52,055 nucleotides of DNA from the NCBI GenBank assembly GCA_902798285.1, contig CADBVZ010000023.1:6092-58146 (forward strand). The letters run 5' to 3'. This DNA is from an uncultured Prevotella sp. (GTDB taxonomy: Bacteria; Bacteroidota; Bacteroidia; Bacteroidales; Bacteroidaceae). Positions 41,932-50,468 of the stretch are shown piece after piece. Position 1 is the first letter of the stretch; every line of letters begins with the position of its first letter. The translations under genes and the position numbers were made by a program. Under the pieces are notes generated by a model. The model did no database searches, was not told where the DNA came from, and saw only the letters and a program-made list of their open reading frames with translations.

Positions 41932-43073
41932 TATTTCTTAATCGGGATGGTGAAACTAAAGGTACTCCCCTCGCCTTCCGTTGACTCCACAAAGCAGTCA
42001 CCGCCATTCTTGCGGGCGAAGTCCTGACAGAGTTGCAAACCAAGTCCGGAACCTTCCTCACCACCCGTACCATAGGTGGTTTCACCTTTGTGGAAAATGG
42101 AGCCTATACGATCAGCAGCAATACCCACGCCATGATCTCGTACACTGACCTTAGCGAAATCGCCCTCAACTACCGTTGTAATCTCTATGCTGGAGTTCTC
42201 GGACGAGAACTTGATGGCATTCGACAGGAAGTTCCTCAGTACGGTCTTCATCATATCATTATCAGCCGTTACAATCACTGGCTCCTGAGGCATCTGCAAA
42301 TCGAGTTTGATATGCTTAGTGGCTGCAATCATCTCAAAGATATCAACCACACCTGGGATGATGTCGTTGAGGTCAAGATCCTGAATCACAACACTCAGTC
42401 TACCTGTCTGACTCTTGGTCCATTTCAACAGATTGTCAAGCAGATCGTGTACTTCCTCCGACTCTCTGTTGGCTTTATCCAGCAGTTCGAAAAGCTCGGG
42501 TCCTACCTGCTCTGGTGAGCATGAAGCCACTACGAGGTTAAGCACCATACGGATGCTGGCCATAGGCGAACGCAGGTCGTGGGCTATCACGGAGTACATC
42601 TTATCACGGTTATTCAGGGTAGCCAGAAGTTCTTGGTTTTGTTTCTCAATAATGCGCTTGGCTGCAACCAGTGAAATCTGCTGCATCACACGCATCACCA
42701 ACTCTTCCTTATTAAAAGGCTTCGTCAGGAAGTCGCTTGCACCCACCTTAAAACCATGAACAAGGTCTTGAGGCGTATTCAGTGCTGTGAGGAAGATAAT
42801 GGGTATTTCTTTGGTCAGAGGATCTTTCTTCAAAACAACCGCAGCATCGAATCCGCTGATATCCGGCATCATGACGTCGAGAAGTATCAGATCGGGAAGT
42901 TCTTTCCGGGCTTGTTCGATACACGATGTACCGTTATTGGCCGTACAAACCTGAAACTTTTCGTTCGCAAGCAGGATCTTCAGCAGTAGTACATTACTGA
43001 CTACGTCATCAACAATCAGTATTTTATACTCACTTCGATCGATTTGTGATTCAAGAGTTTCTTCTGTTTCCAT
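41931..43073 (-). CDS. Soluble hybrid response regulator-histidine kinase
   Basis: Cytoplasmic signalling protein of 380 residues in the order REC, HisKA, HATPase. The receiver (about 17-135) has Asp66 in LILLDVMMPD, the dimerisation H-box is VIAHDLRSP (His165), and the ATPase has an N-box in LRNFLSNAIKF plus DHGVGIA and GSGLGLQL. A short coiled coil (about 138-155) links REC to HisKA. No membrane segment, so it takes its input through the receiver. The start is ATG at 43073 (METEETLE); the longer frame runs into the promoter. Coupled to nspC by a one-base overlap. No DNA-binding output or partner regulator is adjacent. Confidence 0.92.
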   Translation of the reverse strand: METEETLESQIDRSEYKILIVDDVVSNVLLLKILLANEKFQVCTANNGTSCIEQARKELPDLILLDVMMPDISGFDAAVVLKKDPLTKEIPIIFLTALNTPQDLVHGFKVGASDFLTKPFNKEELVMRVMQQISLVAAKRIIEKQNQELLATLNNRDKMYSVIAHDLRSPMASIRMVLNLVVASCSPEQVGPELFELLDKANRESEEVHDLLDNLLKWTKSQTGRLSVVIQDLDLNDIIPGVVDIFEMIAATKHIKLDLQMPQEPVIVTADNDMMKTVLRNFLSNAIKFSSENSSIEITTVVEGDFAKVSVRDHGVGIAADRIGSIFHKGETTYGTGGEEGSGLGLQLCQDFARKNGGDCFVESTEGEGSTFSFTIPIKK

Positions 43074-43099
43074 TCTGGTCAGTGCATTATTATAGATTG

Positions 43100-43131
43100 C
43101 AAAAATAGTGTAATTAATTGGAATCTCCAAA
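43100..43131 (-). promoter_or_regulatory. Promoter for the hybrid kinase-nspC operon
   Basis: Minus-strand TTTG (43131-43128), 20-nt spacer, TATTTTTG (43107-43100). It begins 26 nt beyond the glmS stop. Confidence 0.7.
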
Positions 43132-43156
43132 AAACTACACTATTTTTAACGGATTT

Positions 43157-45001
43157 TTATTCTACAGTGACCGATTTTGCCAGATTTCGGGGTTGGTCAA
43201 CGTTCTTTCCCTTACAAACTGCCACATGATAAGCAAGTAATTGCAAAGGGATTGTTGCTACCAATGGCTCGAGACACTCCAGCACATCAGGCAACTCTAT
43301 CACCTCGTCGACAATCTTTGAAATGGTGTCGTCGCCTTTCGAAACCAGTGCGATGACTTTACCCTGACGGGCTTTGATTTCTTGAATGTTCGAGAGCACC
43401 TTCTCATACATGGCATTATGGGTAGCAATAACCACAACGGGCATATCAGAGTCGATCAGTGCAATCGGACCGTGCTTCATCTCCGCAGCCGGATAGCCTT
43501 CTGCATGAATATAGGAGATTTCCTTCAGCTTCAAGGCACCTTCCAGAGCTACCGGATAAGAATAGCCACGACCTAAATATAGGAAATTATGTGCGTATGT
43601 GAATGAACGGGCCAGATCGGCAACCTTTTCATTCGTCTGCAGCACTTCACGTATCTTATCGGGAATCTCACTGAGGCCCTTGACTATCCGTAGATATTCA
43701 TCGCGCTTAATGGTACCCTTGGCTTCTCCTAATGCCAGAGCAATCATCGTGAGCACTGTTACCTGACCAGTGAATGCCTTTGTTGAAGCCACACCAATCT
43801 CGGGACCTACGTGGATATATGTACCTGTGTCAGTGGCGCGGGGAATACTGCTACCAATGGCATTACAGATACCATAGATGAATGCGCCCTTCGACTTGGC
43901 CAGCTGTACAGCAGCCAATGTATCGGCTGTTTCACCACTCTGTGAGATGGCTATCACCACATCATCTTTCGTTACAACGGGATTCCTGTATCTGAACTCA
44001 CTGGCATACTCCACTTCAACGGGAATACGACACAAACTTTCAATGATCTGCTTGCCAATCAGTCCGGCATGCCATGAAGTACCGCAGGCCACGATAATAA
44101 CGCGCTTGGCGTTCAATAACTGACGACGGTAATCAATTAAGGCCGAGAGTGTTACATGATCTGCTTCTACGTTTACACGACCACGCATACAGTTCGTTAA
44201 GCACTCAGGCTGCTCAAAGATTTCCTTCAGCATGAAGTGAGGATATCCGCCTTTTTCTATCTGACCGAGATCAATGTCTACAGTCTTCACATTCAGCTCC
44301 TGTTCCTCACCAAGAATGCTGACAACCTTCAACTCTTCTCCACGACGGATAACAGCAATGTTACCATCCTCCAAATAGACCACCTTGTCGGTATATTCCA
44401 CAATCGGGCTGGCATCTGAACCCAGGAAGAATTCATCTTCGCCAATACCTACTACCAGCGGACTCTGCTTGCGGGCGGCAATAATCTGACCCGGATCGCG
44501 CTTGTCGAGAATAGCAATGGCATAAGCACCGATCACCTGATAGAGTGCCACCTGAACAGCCGTCAACAGATCGAGCTGCTTGTGCTCCTTGATATATTCT
44601 ATCAGCTGTACCAACACCTCAGTGTCCGTATCCGATACAAACTTCACGCCATGACTCTGCAGTTTGGACTTCAGTTCGGCATAGTTCTCAATAATACCAT
44701 TGTGGATAATCGCCAGATTATGGGATTCAGAGTAATGCGGATGGGCATTCACCGACGAAGGCTCTCCGTGCGTAGCCCAACGGGTATGGGCGATACCTAT
44801 GGTGCCGCTTACGTTCTTGTCGTTACAATATTCTACAAGATTATCCACCTTTCCTTTGGTCTTATAAACATTCAGATCGGTATTGTCGTTAATCAGGGCA
44901 ACACCAGCACTGTCATAACCACGATATTCCAGTCTGCGGAGACCTTTTATCAGAATAGGAAAAGCCTCTTTATTTCCAATATATCCTACGATTCCACACA
45001 T
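43157..45001 (-). CDS. glmS: Glutamine-fructose-6-phosphate aminotransferase
   Basis: Enzyme of 614 residues making glucosamine 6-phosphate, the first step to UDP-GlcNAc, peptidoglycan and lipopolysaccharide. The N-terminal glutaminase starts MCGIVGYIG with the nucleophile Cys2 and has HTRWATHG. Two SIS sugar-isomerase domains follow (SQSGETADT in the first), and the end is DQPRNLAKSVTVE, the family's conserved C-terminus. It is monocistronic with its own promoter, and the roughly 40-nt leader is too short for a glmS ribozyme. Confidence 0.97.
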   Translation of the reverse strand: MCGIVGYIGNKEAFPILIKGLRRLEYRGYDSAGVALINDNTDLNVYKTKGKVDNLVEYCNDKNVSGTIGIAHTRWATHGEPSSVNAHPHYSESHNLAIIHNGIIENYAELKSKLQSHGVKFVSDTDTEVLVQLIEYIKEHKQLDLLTAVQVALYQVIGAYAIAILDKRDPGQIIAARKQSPLVVGIGEDEFFLGSDASPIVEYTDKVVYLEDGNIAVIRRGEELKVVSILGEEQELNVKTVDIDLGQIEKGGYPHFMLKEIFEQPECLTNCMRGRVNVEADHVTLSALIDYRRQLLNAKRVIIVACGTSWHAGLIGKQIIESLCRIPVEVEYASEFRYRNPVVTKDDVVIAISQSGETADTLAAVQLAKSKGAFIYGICNAIGSSIPRATDTGTYIHVGPEIGVASTKAFTGQVTVLTMIALALGEAKGTIKRDEYLRIVKGLSEIPDKIREVLQTNEKVADLARSFTYAHNFLYLGRGYSYPVALEGALKLKEISYIHAEGYPAAEMKHGPIALIDSDMPVVVIATHNAMYEKVLSNIQEIKARQGKVIALVSKGDDTISKIVDEVIELPDVLECLEPLVATIPLQLLAYHVAVCKGKNVDQPRNLAKSVTVE

Positions 45002-45044
45002 AGTCTATTTTTACTTTATGTTGTTAATTATTCGTTTTCGCCTG

Positions 45045-45075
45045 CAAAATTACAAAATTTCTCTAATTCCACAAA
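45045..45075 (-). promoter_or_regulatory. glmS promoter
   Basis: Minus-strand TTTG (45075-45072), 19-nt spacer, TAATTTTG (45052-45045). Confidence 0.7.
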
Positions 45076-45118
45076 CGTTTTGCATAAAAAATAAAGAAAA
45101 ATGTGACATAAATACAAA

Positions 45119-45150
45119 GAGTCCACCAAGATTCTCATCTTGATGGACTC
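45119..45150 (-). terminator. Terminator of the tRNA-Asp pair
   Basis: A 13-bp stem with one mismatch (45119-45131 with 45138-45150), loop of 6 nt, followed on the minus strand by CTTTGTATTTATG. It lies 3 nt past the 3' end of the second tRNA-Asp. Confidence 0.65.
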
Positions 45151-45153
45151 ATG

Positions 45154-45227
45154 CGGTGCGTACGAGGCTCGAACTCGTGACCTCCTGCGTGACAGGCAGG
45201 CATTCTAACCTACTGAACTAACGCACC
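45154..45227 (-). tRNA. tRNA-Asp (GTC), downstream copy
   Basis: Cloverleaf of 74 nt: acceptor GGTGCGT with ACGCACC, anticodon stem CCTGC/GCAGG with loop CTGTCAC, discriminator G, no encoded CCA. T loop TTCGAGC. Confidence 0.95.
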
Positions 45228-45257
45228 AAAACCTATGGAACGAATGAAAAAAAATTG

Positions 45258-45331
45258 CGGTGCGTACGAGATTCGAACTCGTGACCTCCTGCGTGACAGG
45301 CAGGCATTCTAACCTACTGAACTAACGCACC
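45258..45331 (-). tRNA. tRNA-Asp (GTC), upstream copy
   Basis: Same cloverleaf as the copy at 45154-45227, differing at two T-loop bases only (TTCGAAT). First of the pair to be transcribed, 29 nt downstream of the promoter. Confidence 0.95.
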
Positions 45332-45359
45332 AGAAAGCTCTCTTTCTTATTAGCGGGTG

Positions 45360-45390
45360 CAAAGGTACTAACTTTTTCCGAAACAACAAA
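45360..45390 (-). promoter_or_regulatory. Promoter of the tRNA-Asp pair
   Basis: Minus-strand TTTG (45390-45387), 19-nt spacer, TACCTTTG (45367-45360). Confidence 0.7.
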
Positions 45391-45431
45391 ACATTTTTGC
45401 TTATTTTTTTGCGGAAAGGGTTATTTTTCCC

Positions 45432-45947
45432 TTAAAACACTAGTTGCATCAACACTGCATCGTGAAATTCCCTGCCATCATAGAGCCAATCCTTGATGTT
45501 TGCCGACTCCTGATAACCCGAACTGCGGAACAGATGAACCGATGCCTCGTTGTTACAATCCACATACGCATAGAGCTGATGCAGATGAAGCACCTTCAGC
45601 GCATAGTCGGCTATCTGACTCAGTGTGCTGCTGCCATAACCTTTCTTTCTTTGTGCGTCGAGGATAATCAGTCCCACCTCGGCCCTGCAGTTGCTGGGGT
45701 CGAAATTCACTACGTCGGCAATGCCTACTATCTCGCCCTCCTCATTCTCTACCATCATTCTCACCTGTCGGTCGGTATAAATATCGTCCGAGGCCTTGGC
45801 CACGTAGTCGTGCAGCGTATAACGCGAATAAGGCACATTCGAGTTACCCACGTTCCAGAGTTTTACGTCGTTCTCAATCCTGTAGAGCAAATCCAGATCC
45901 TCAGGCTCAATGGCTCTCAGCTTTACTGGTGGCATATTCTTGTTCAT
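45432..45947 (-). CDS. GNAT N-acetyltransferase, SpeG-like
   Basis: Acetyltransferase of 171 residues. The layout follows spermidine acetyltransferase SpeG closely: VKLRAIEPEDLD at the start, a middle stretch with IVGIADVVNFDP and CRAEVGLIILDAQRKKGYG (acetyl-CoA loop QRKKGYG), then LHLHQLYAYVDCNNEASVHLF, and an end similar to NGQYRNAIRM (DGREFHDAVLM). Spermidine is therefore a reasonable substrate; protein or antibiotic acetylation cannot be excluded. It overlaps the glycosyltransferase gene by 4 nt and ends the ABC-F operon. Confidence 0.85.
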   Translation of the reverse strand: MNKNMPPVKLRAIEPEDLDLLYRIENDVKLWNVGNSNVPYSRYTLHDYVAKASDDIYTDRQVRMMVENEEGEIVGIADVVNFDPSNCRAEVGLIILDAQRKKGYGSSTLSQIADYALKVLHLHQLYAYVDCNNEASVHLFRSSGYQESANIKDWLYDGREFHDAVLMQLVF

Positions 45948-46780
45948 AGATGTAGTTTTTTTCTTAAGATGTCTGTTAGTGCGATGGCGGCACGGAAGTA
46001 GATGGCCGTCTTGATGGGAATCGTATATATCATGCTCAGGTGGCTGTAGTGCTTCTTAAAGAAGATCAGCATGGCCTGATAGAAGATATGTACATAGCGG
46101 TAATCACTCTTCTGCGTAGAACGACCTTTGTAATGTGTGATCGGATATGGCAGATACCAGTTCTCCCAACCGCCTTTCAGCAGTCTGTACGAGAGGTCGA
46201 TATCCTCACCATACATAAAGAAGTCCTCATCGAGCAGCCCTACCTGATCAAGTGCTTTCCGGCGCAGGAAGAAACAGGCGCCGCTCACCACGTCGATTCT
46301 GCCGGGCTCATCCCATGACAAGTGCTTCATGTAGTAACGCTTGGTAAATCCCAGCATCTTCAGGGCCGACACCCAGGGTGTGGGTAGTGCCCTGCGCGAT
46401 TCTGGAGCCTTGGTGCCGTCGGCATTGTGCATCATCACACCTGCCCCACCCGCCTGCTCGTGGGCGTCCATAAAGGCCAGCGCCTTGCGCAGTGTATGCT
46501 CGCCTACCACCGTGTCAGGATTCAACAGCAATACATATTCGCCTTGTGCCTCACGGATGGCCATATTGTTGGCGCGGGCAAAACCCATGTTATCCTGATT
46601 CTCTATCAGTCTTACCCACGGATAGTCCCGATGCAACACCTCCACGCTGTCGTCGGTCGAATGGTTGTCAACCACAAATACCTCACCCTCGATTCCTTCA
46701 AGGGCTTTCCGCACGCTCTGCAGACACTGCTCCAGATAAGTGCGTACGTTGTAGTTAACGATGACGACGCTCAGCTTCAT
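45944..46780 (-). CDS. Family 2 glycosyltransferase (rhamnosyltransferase-like)
   Basis: Inverting GT-A glycosyltransferase of 278 residues. MKLSVVIVNYNVRTYLEQCLQSV begins the nucleotide-binding fold, VDNHSTDDS and LLNPDTVV (metal site) follow, and YGEDIDLSYRLLKGGW carries the catalytic-base region. The C-terminus has one hydrophobic segment near MIYTIPIKTAIYFRAAIAL. The overall pattern is of WbbL-type transferases used in surface polysaccharide or lipopolysaccharide assembly; donor and acceptor are unknown. The ATG at 46780 follows the small membrane protein gene by 8 nt. Confidence 0.9.
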   Translation of the reverse strand: MKLSVVIVNYNVRTYLEQCLQSVRKALEGIEGEVFVVDNHSTDDSVEVLHRDYPWVRLIENQDNMGFARANNMAIREAQGEYVLLLNPDTVVGEHTLRKALAFMDAHEQAGGAGVMMHNADGTKAPESRRALPTPWVSALKMLGFTKRYYMKHLSWDEPGRIDVVSGACFFLRRKALDQVGLLDEDFFMYGEDIDLSYRLLKGGWENWYLPYPITHYKGRSTQKSDYRYVHIFYQAMLIFFKKHYSHLSMIYTIPIKTAIYFRAAIALTDILRKKLHL

Positions 46781-46788
46781 TTCAATTT

Positions 46789-47214
46789 TCAATCCTCTTC
46801 GCTTGTTTCTGCGATACACCTGTTTTCACTTGGGAACACAAACGGCAATGTTAACAGCATGATAATTGCCAGATAGCCGTAAGTCGTGTTCATGTATATA
46901 TAATATAATAAGGTGTCTATCACCATCGGTGCCTCCAGGATGATCAGTCTCGCCATACCCCATTTCCACATGGCCTTCTCCTGGCGCTTCACCAGGTCGT
47001 CATGAATGGCCTTAAACTTAAACAGTCTCAGTCCTAGGAATGCAGCACCCAGAGATACAATCTCCATCAGTGCCGTGAATATGAAGTCCGATTGTTTGTC
47101 GTCGGCCATGACGCCTACGGGCAATACGTCTAGTTCGAACAGTACTACTACCACCAGCGCCAGTGCTATCTGGGCTATGTAGAATGCCATGAGTTGTTTG
47201 CTTACTTTCTTCAT
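46789..47214 (-). CDS. Small membrane protein of unknown function
   Basis: Protein of 141 residues with about four hydrophobic helices (near 10-28, 45-65, 85-103 and 108-127) and a short polar C-terminus. It starts at the ATG 4 nt after recR (MKKVSKQLMAFY); a TTG 18 nt upstream is open but inside recR. No known motif seen. Its place between recR and a glycosyltransferase says little about its role. Confidence 0.8.
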   Translation of the reverse strand: MKKVSKQLMAFYIAQIALALVVVVLFELDVLPVGVMADDKQSDFIFTALMEIVSLGAAFLGLRLFKFKAIHDDLVKRQEKAMWKWGMARLIILEAPMVIDTLLYYIYMNTTYGYLAIIMLLTLPFVFPSENRCIAETSEED

Positions 47215-47218
47215 TGTC

Positions 47219-47836
47219 TTATCGCTCTTCAAATAATGTTCTGTTCATAATCGATCGTCCTAGCGTTACCTCGTCGGTATATTCCAGTTCGTTGCCCACC
47301 GACACGCCGCGTGCTATCACACTCACCTTCACATCATAGGTCGATAGTTTGCGGAAGATGTAGAAGTTGGTGGTGTCGCCCTCCATCGTGGGACTCAATG
47401 CTAGGATCACCTCCTGCACACCGCCCTCGGCCACACGCTTTACCAGCGAGTCTATCTCAATGTCACTGGGTCCGATGCCGTCCATGGGTGAGATAACGCC
47501 CCCCAACACATGGTAGAGTCCATGAAACTGCTGGGTGTTCTCGATGGCCATCACGTCCTGAATGTTTTCCACTACGCACACGGTAGTCTTATCGCGACGT
47601 GGATCGCCACAGATGGGACATACTTCCGAATCGCTGATGTTATGACACGTCTTGCAGTATTTCACTTCGTGCTTCAGCCTGCTGACGGCCTCGGCAAACT
47701 GCTCCACGTCAGCATCTTCTTGACGCAGCATCCAGAGTACCAGTCTCAGGGCCGTCTTGCGCCCTATTCCTGGCAACTTCGAGAATTCTGCCACAGCCTT
47801 CTCCAGCAACTGCGATGGGTATTGTTGTTGTATCAT
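47219..47836 (-). CDS. recR: Recombination mediator protein RecR
   Basis: DNA-binding clamp protein of 205 residues that works with RecO to load RecA. The N-terminal helix-hairpin-helix ([14 protein letters not shown]), the C4 zinc finger [18 protein letters not shown] and the Toprim domain starting [14 protein letters not shown] are all present. The ATG overlaps the ABC-F gene by 4 nt, so the two are coupled. Confidence 0.96.
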   Translation of the reverse strand: MIQQQYPSQLLEKAVAEFSKLPGIGRKTALRLVLWMLRQEDADVEQFAEAVSRLKHEVKYCKTCHNISDSEVCPICGDPRRDKTTVCVVENIQDVMAIENTQQFHGLYHVLGGVISPMDGIGPSDIEIDSLVKRVAEGGVQEVILALSPTMEGDTTNFYIFRKLSTYDVKVSVIARGVSVGNELEYTDEVTLGRSIMNRTLFEER

Positions 47837-49629
47837 ATCTCGCTCAGTTCCAGCCAGCGCATGCTCTTCTCGTCGAGTTCATCGTTCAACACGGGCAGGC
47901 GCTTGCTCATTCTTGTTATTTCTTCCACCGAGGTCGTCCCTCCACAAAGAGCTTCCTCTATCTGTTTCTTCTCAGCCTCCAGCGCTTCAATGTCCTTCTC
48001 CAGTTGCTCCATCTCACGCTTCTCTTTGTAGCTCAGCTTGCGCTTCGCCTCTGCTGCAGATCTCACCTCTAGCTTCTCACCTCTCACCCCTTTTTTATCG
48101 GGCTTGCCATCATTTCTCTCACCACTCACCTCTCCCTTCTCACTACTATACATCCTATACTGCGTATAGTTTCCGGGGAAGTCCTTAATCTCGCCATTGC
48201 CTTTGAACACCAGCAGATGATCCACCACCTTATCCATAAAGTAGCGGTCGTGCGATACCACGATCACGCAACCCGGGAAATCCTGCAAGTATTCCTCCAG
48301 TATCTGCAGCGTCACAATATCTAGGTCGTTCGTGGGCTCATCGAGCACCAGGAAGTTGGGGTTCTTCATCAGCACCGTACAGAGGTAGAGTTTCCGCCGC
48401 TCACCACCCGAGAGTTTATACACATAGTTGTGCTGCTGTTCGGGGGTAAAAAGGAAATACTGCAGGAACTGTGATGCCGAGAGGTGCTTACCGCCACCCA
48501 TGTCGATGTATTCGGCGATGTCCTTCACCACGTCGATCACTTTCTGCTGCTCGTCAAACTGCAAGCCTTCTTGCGAGAAGTATCCGAATCGCACCGTGTC
48601 GCCGATGTCGAACTTACCACTGTCGGGCGCCACCATGCCTAATAGCATCTTGATAAAAGTACTCTTACCCGTACCGTTATTGCCCACGATACCCATCTTC
48701 TCGAATCGCGAGAAGTTGTAATAAAAGTCCTTTAGGATCACACGGTCGTCGAAGGCTTTGCTTACATACTGACATTCAAAAATCTTCGAGCCGATATACA
48801 CGTTTCTCGATTTCAGTCTCAGCTGTCGCTCCTCCAGTCGCTGCTTGGCCACCTTCTCTAGTTCGTAGAATGCCTCTTCACGATAGCGGGCCTTATGACC
48901 GCGGGCCTGAGGCATACGGCGCATCCATTCCAGTTCGGTGCGATACAGATTATTCGCACGGGCTATCTCTGCCCGTCGATTGTCAATACGCTCCTGACGC
49001 TTCTCCAGATAATAGCTGTAGTTGCCGCGATAGGTATAGATAGTCCGGTCGTCCAGTTCCAGGATCACCGAGCACACGCGATCCAGGAAGAAACGGTCGT
49101 GCGTCACCATCAGCAGCGTCTTGTTGCCGCGATTCAGGTAACCCTCCAACCATTCTATCATCTCCAGATCCAGGTGGTTCGTAGGCTCGTCGAGTATCAG
49201 CAGGTCGGGATCGGTTATCAGCACATTCGCCAGTGCCACGCGCTTCTGCTGTCCGCCACTCAACTCGCCCATCGGCTGGTTCAAGTCGCGAATCTTCAGC
49301 TGCGTCAGAATCTGCTTGGCCTTCAATACCTTCTCCGGATCGCCCTCGTGATTGAAGCACGCATCGAGCACACTCTCCATGGGGTCAAACATCGGCGATT
49401 GCTCCAGCATGCCCACCTTCAAGTCGCGGCGGAAGATGATCTCGCCCGAGTCGTAGCCCTCCTTGCCCGATAGCACCGAGAGCAGCGTACTCTTGCCCGT
49501 ACCGTTCTTGGCTATCAGTCCCACCTTCTGCCCCTCGGCTATGGAGAAACTGATGTCCTCAAACAGTACCAGCGAGCCAAACGACTTCGTCAGCTGTTGC
49601 ACGTCTAAATATGGAGTATCCTTCGCCAT
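47833..49629 (-). CDS. ABC-F family ATPase (Uup/EttA-like)
   Basis: Soluble protein of 598 residues with two ABC cassettes and no membrane part. Cassette one has [24 protein letters not shown] and [12 protein letters not shown]; cassette two has [23 protein letters not shown] and [12 protein letters not shown]. The linker contains the charged [15 protein letters not shown], and the last 90 residues form a Glu/Lys-rich coiled coil, as in Uup. ABC-F proteins bind the ribosome; housekeeping translation or ribosome-assembly roles are likelier here than antibiotic resistance. The start is ATG at 49629, because the longer frame overlaps the -7 element. Confidence 0.93.
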   Translation of the reverse strand: MAKDTPYLDVQQLTKSFGSLVLFEDISFSIAEGQKVGLIAKNGTGKSTLLSVLSGKEGYDSGEIIFRRDLKVGMLEQSPMFDPMESVLDACFNHEGDPEKVLKAKQILTQLKIRDLNQPMGELSGGQQKRVALANVLITDPDLLILDEPTNHLDLEMIEWLEGYLNRGNKTLLMVTHDRFFLDRVCSVILELDDRTIYTYRGNYSYYLEKRQERIDNRRAEIARANNLYRTELEWMRRMPQARGHKARYREEAFYELEKVAKQRLEERQLRLKSRNVYIGSKIFECQYVSKAFDDRVILKDFYYNFSRFEKMGIVGNNGTGKSTFIKMLLGMVAPDSGKFDIGDTVRFGYFSQEGLQFDEQQKVIDVVKDIAEYIDMGGGKHLSASQFLQYFLFTPEQQHNYVYKLSGGERRKLYLCTVLMKNPNFLVLDEPTNDLDIVTLQILEEYLQDFPGCVIVVSHDRYFMDKVVDHLLVFKGNGEIKDFPGNYTQYRMYSSEKGEVSGERNDGKPDKKGVRGEKLEVRSAAEAKRKLSYKEKREMEQLEKDIEALEAEKKQIEEALCGGTTSVEEITRMSKRLPVLNDELDEKSMRWLELSEI

Positions 49630-49643
49630 TATTTTATTCTCAA

Positions 49644-49702
49644 CACAGAGGTACAAAGGTACAGAGTTTCTATTTTAATCTCTGTATCTCAGTGTCTTTG
49701 TG
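49644..49702. repeat. Long imperfect inverted repeat between engB and the ABC-F gene
   Basis: Two 23-nt arms, 49644-49666 and 49680-49702, with a 13-nt T/A loop. As plus-strand RNA they pair at 21 of 23 positions including four G-U pairs. The arms are built from CACAGAGGTACAAAGG and CTCTGTATCTCAGTG type sequence. It fills almost the whole gap and contains the -7 element TACCTTTG of the ABC-F gene (49661-49654, minus strand). Confidence 0.65.
49654..49661 (-). promoter_or_regulatory. -7 element for the ABC-F operon
   Basis: Minus-strand TACCTTTG, 24 nt before the ATG; no -33 box seen. It lies inside the inverted repeat. Confidence 0.45.
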
Positions 49703-49704
49703 TT

Positions 49705-50304
49705 TTACTTCAATTCTTTATTAATTTGTTCTATATAATCCAAAATCTCCTCGCGGCCTTGTTTCTTCTCGGCCGAGGTGACGAACATCGGCGGCATCTC
49801 CTCCCATGATTCGCTCAGCACCTTCTTATAGGCTTCCACGTTCTGCTTCACCTTGGCAGCCGAGAGTTTGTCGGCCTTCGTAAACACGATGGCAAACGGC
49901 ACGCTGCTGGTGCCCAGCCATTCTATGAAGTCCAGGTCTATCTTCTGCGCCTCCAGTCGTATATCCACCAGCAGAAACACATTCACCAGCTGTTCCCTCT
50001 GCAGTATGTAGCCGTTAATCATCTGCTCCAGCTTCTGCACTTCCTTCTTCGATCGCTTGGCAAATCCGTAGCCGGGCAGGTCCACCAGATACCACTCATT
50101 ATTAATAATAAAGTGGTTAATGAGCAATGTCTTTCCCGGTGTGGCGCTCGTCTTGGCCAACTTTTTATTGTTGGTGAGCATATTGATGAGACTCGACTTG
50201 CCCACATTCGATCTTCCGATGAAGGCATATTCGGGCTTGTTGTCCTTCGGGCACATCGACTCCCGCGGCGCACTCAGCGTGAATTCTGCTTTCTTAATTT
50301 CCAT
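49705..50304 (-). CDS. engB: Ribosome biogenesis GTPase EngB/YihA
   Basis: Small GTPase of 199 residues needed for large ribosomal subunit assembly. G1 is [11 protein letters not shown]3 is DLPGYG, G4 is TKAD and G5 lies in TSAEKKQG. The switch I Thr-containing segment KTSATPGKT is typical. The start is ATG at 50304 (MEIKKAEF), 20 nt after TACCTTTG; the longer upstream frame overlaps the promoter region. Divergent from rho. Confidence 0.95.
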   Translation of the reverse strand: MEIKKAEFTLSAPRESMCPKDNKPEYAFIGRSNVGKSSLINMLTNNKKLAKTSATPGKTLLINHFIINNEWYLVDLPGYGFAKRSKKEVQKLEQMINGYILQREQLVNVFLLVDIRLEAQKIDLDFIEWLGTSSVPFAIVFTKADKLSAAKVKQNVEAYKKVLSESWEEMPPMFVTSAEKKQGREEILDYIEQINKELK

Positions 50305-50324
50305 ATAAATCTTAATTTTTGCTG

Positions 50325-50332
50325 CAAAGGTA
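50325..50332 (-). promoter_or_regulatory. -7 element for engB
   Basis: Minus-strand TACCTTTG, no TTTG at the usual spacing. Confidence 0.45.
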
Positions 50333-50350
50333 CATTTTTTTTTGGAATTA

Positions 50351-50382
50351 TTTGGTGAAATGCCAAATAATCCGTACCTTTG
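50351..50382 (+). promoter_or_regulatory. rho promoter
   Basis: TTTG (50351-50354), exactly 20-nt spacer, TACCTTTG (50375-50382): a perfect match to the Bacteroidetes pattern. It predicts a leader of about 80 nt. Confidence 0.75.
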
Positions 50383-50398
50383 CAACGTTTTTCAGAAC

Positions 50399-50436
50399 AA
50401 TGCTTCCGTTCGTGAAGCGTTTTCCAATCATTTTTT
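50399..50436 (+). promoter_or_regulatory. Terminator-like hairpin in the rho leader
   Basis: AATGCTTC (50399-50406) pairs with GAAGCGTT (50414-50421, one wobble) around a 7-nt loop, and a run of seven T begins about 9 nt later. It lies between the rho promoter and the rho ATG and could attenuate rho expression. An upstream ATG at 50400 is in frame with rho with no stop in between. Confidence 0.4.
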
Positions 50437-50468
50437 TGAGGTTTAAATTAGAATTTATACACTCTACT

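Noticed and set aside
45002-45044. glmS ribozyme in the glmS leader
   Set aside because: The promoter leaves a leader of about 40 nt, too short for the ribozyme, and no core sequence is seen.
45415-45436. AAGGG/CCCTT hairpin after the SpeG-like gene as a terminator
   Set aside because: Only 5 bp with an 8-nt loop and followed by A-runs, not T-runs, on the transcribed strand.
45444-46001. Plus-strand frame of 185 codons opposite the acetyltransferase and glycosyltransferase genes
   Set aside because: Antisense shadow across two overlapping genes with clear domains.
47833-49629. ABC-F protein as an antibiotic-resistance factor
   Set aside because: It has a Uup-like coiled-coil C-terminus, sits in an operon with recR and has no resistance-gene context.
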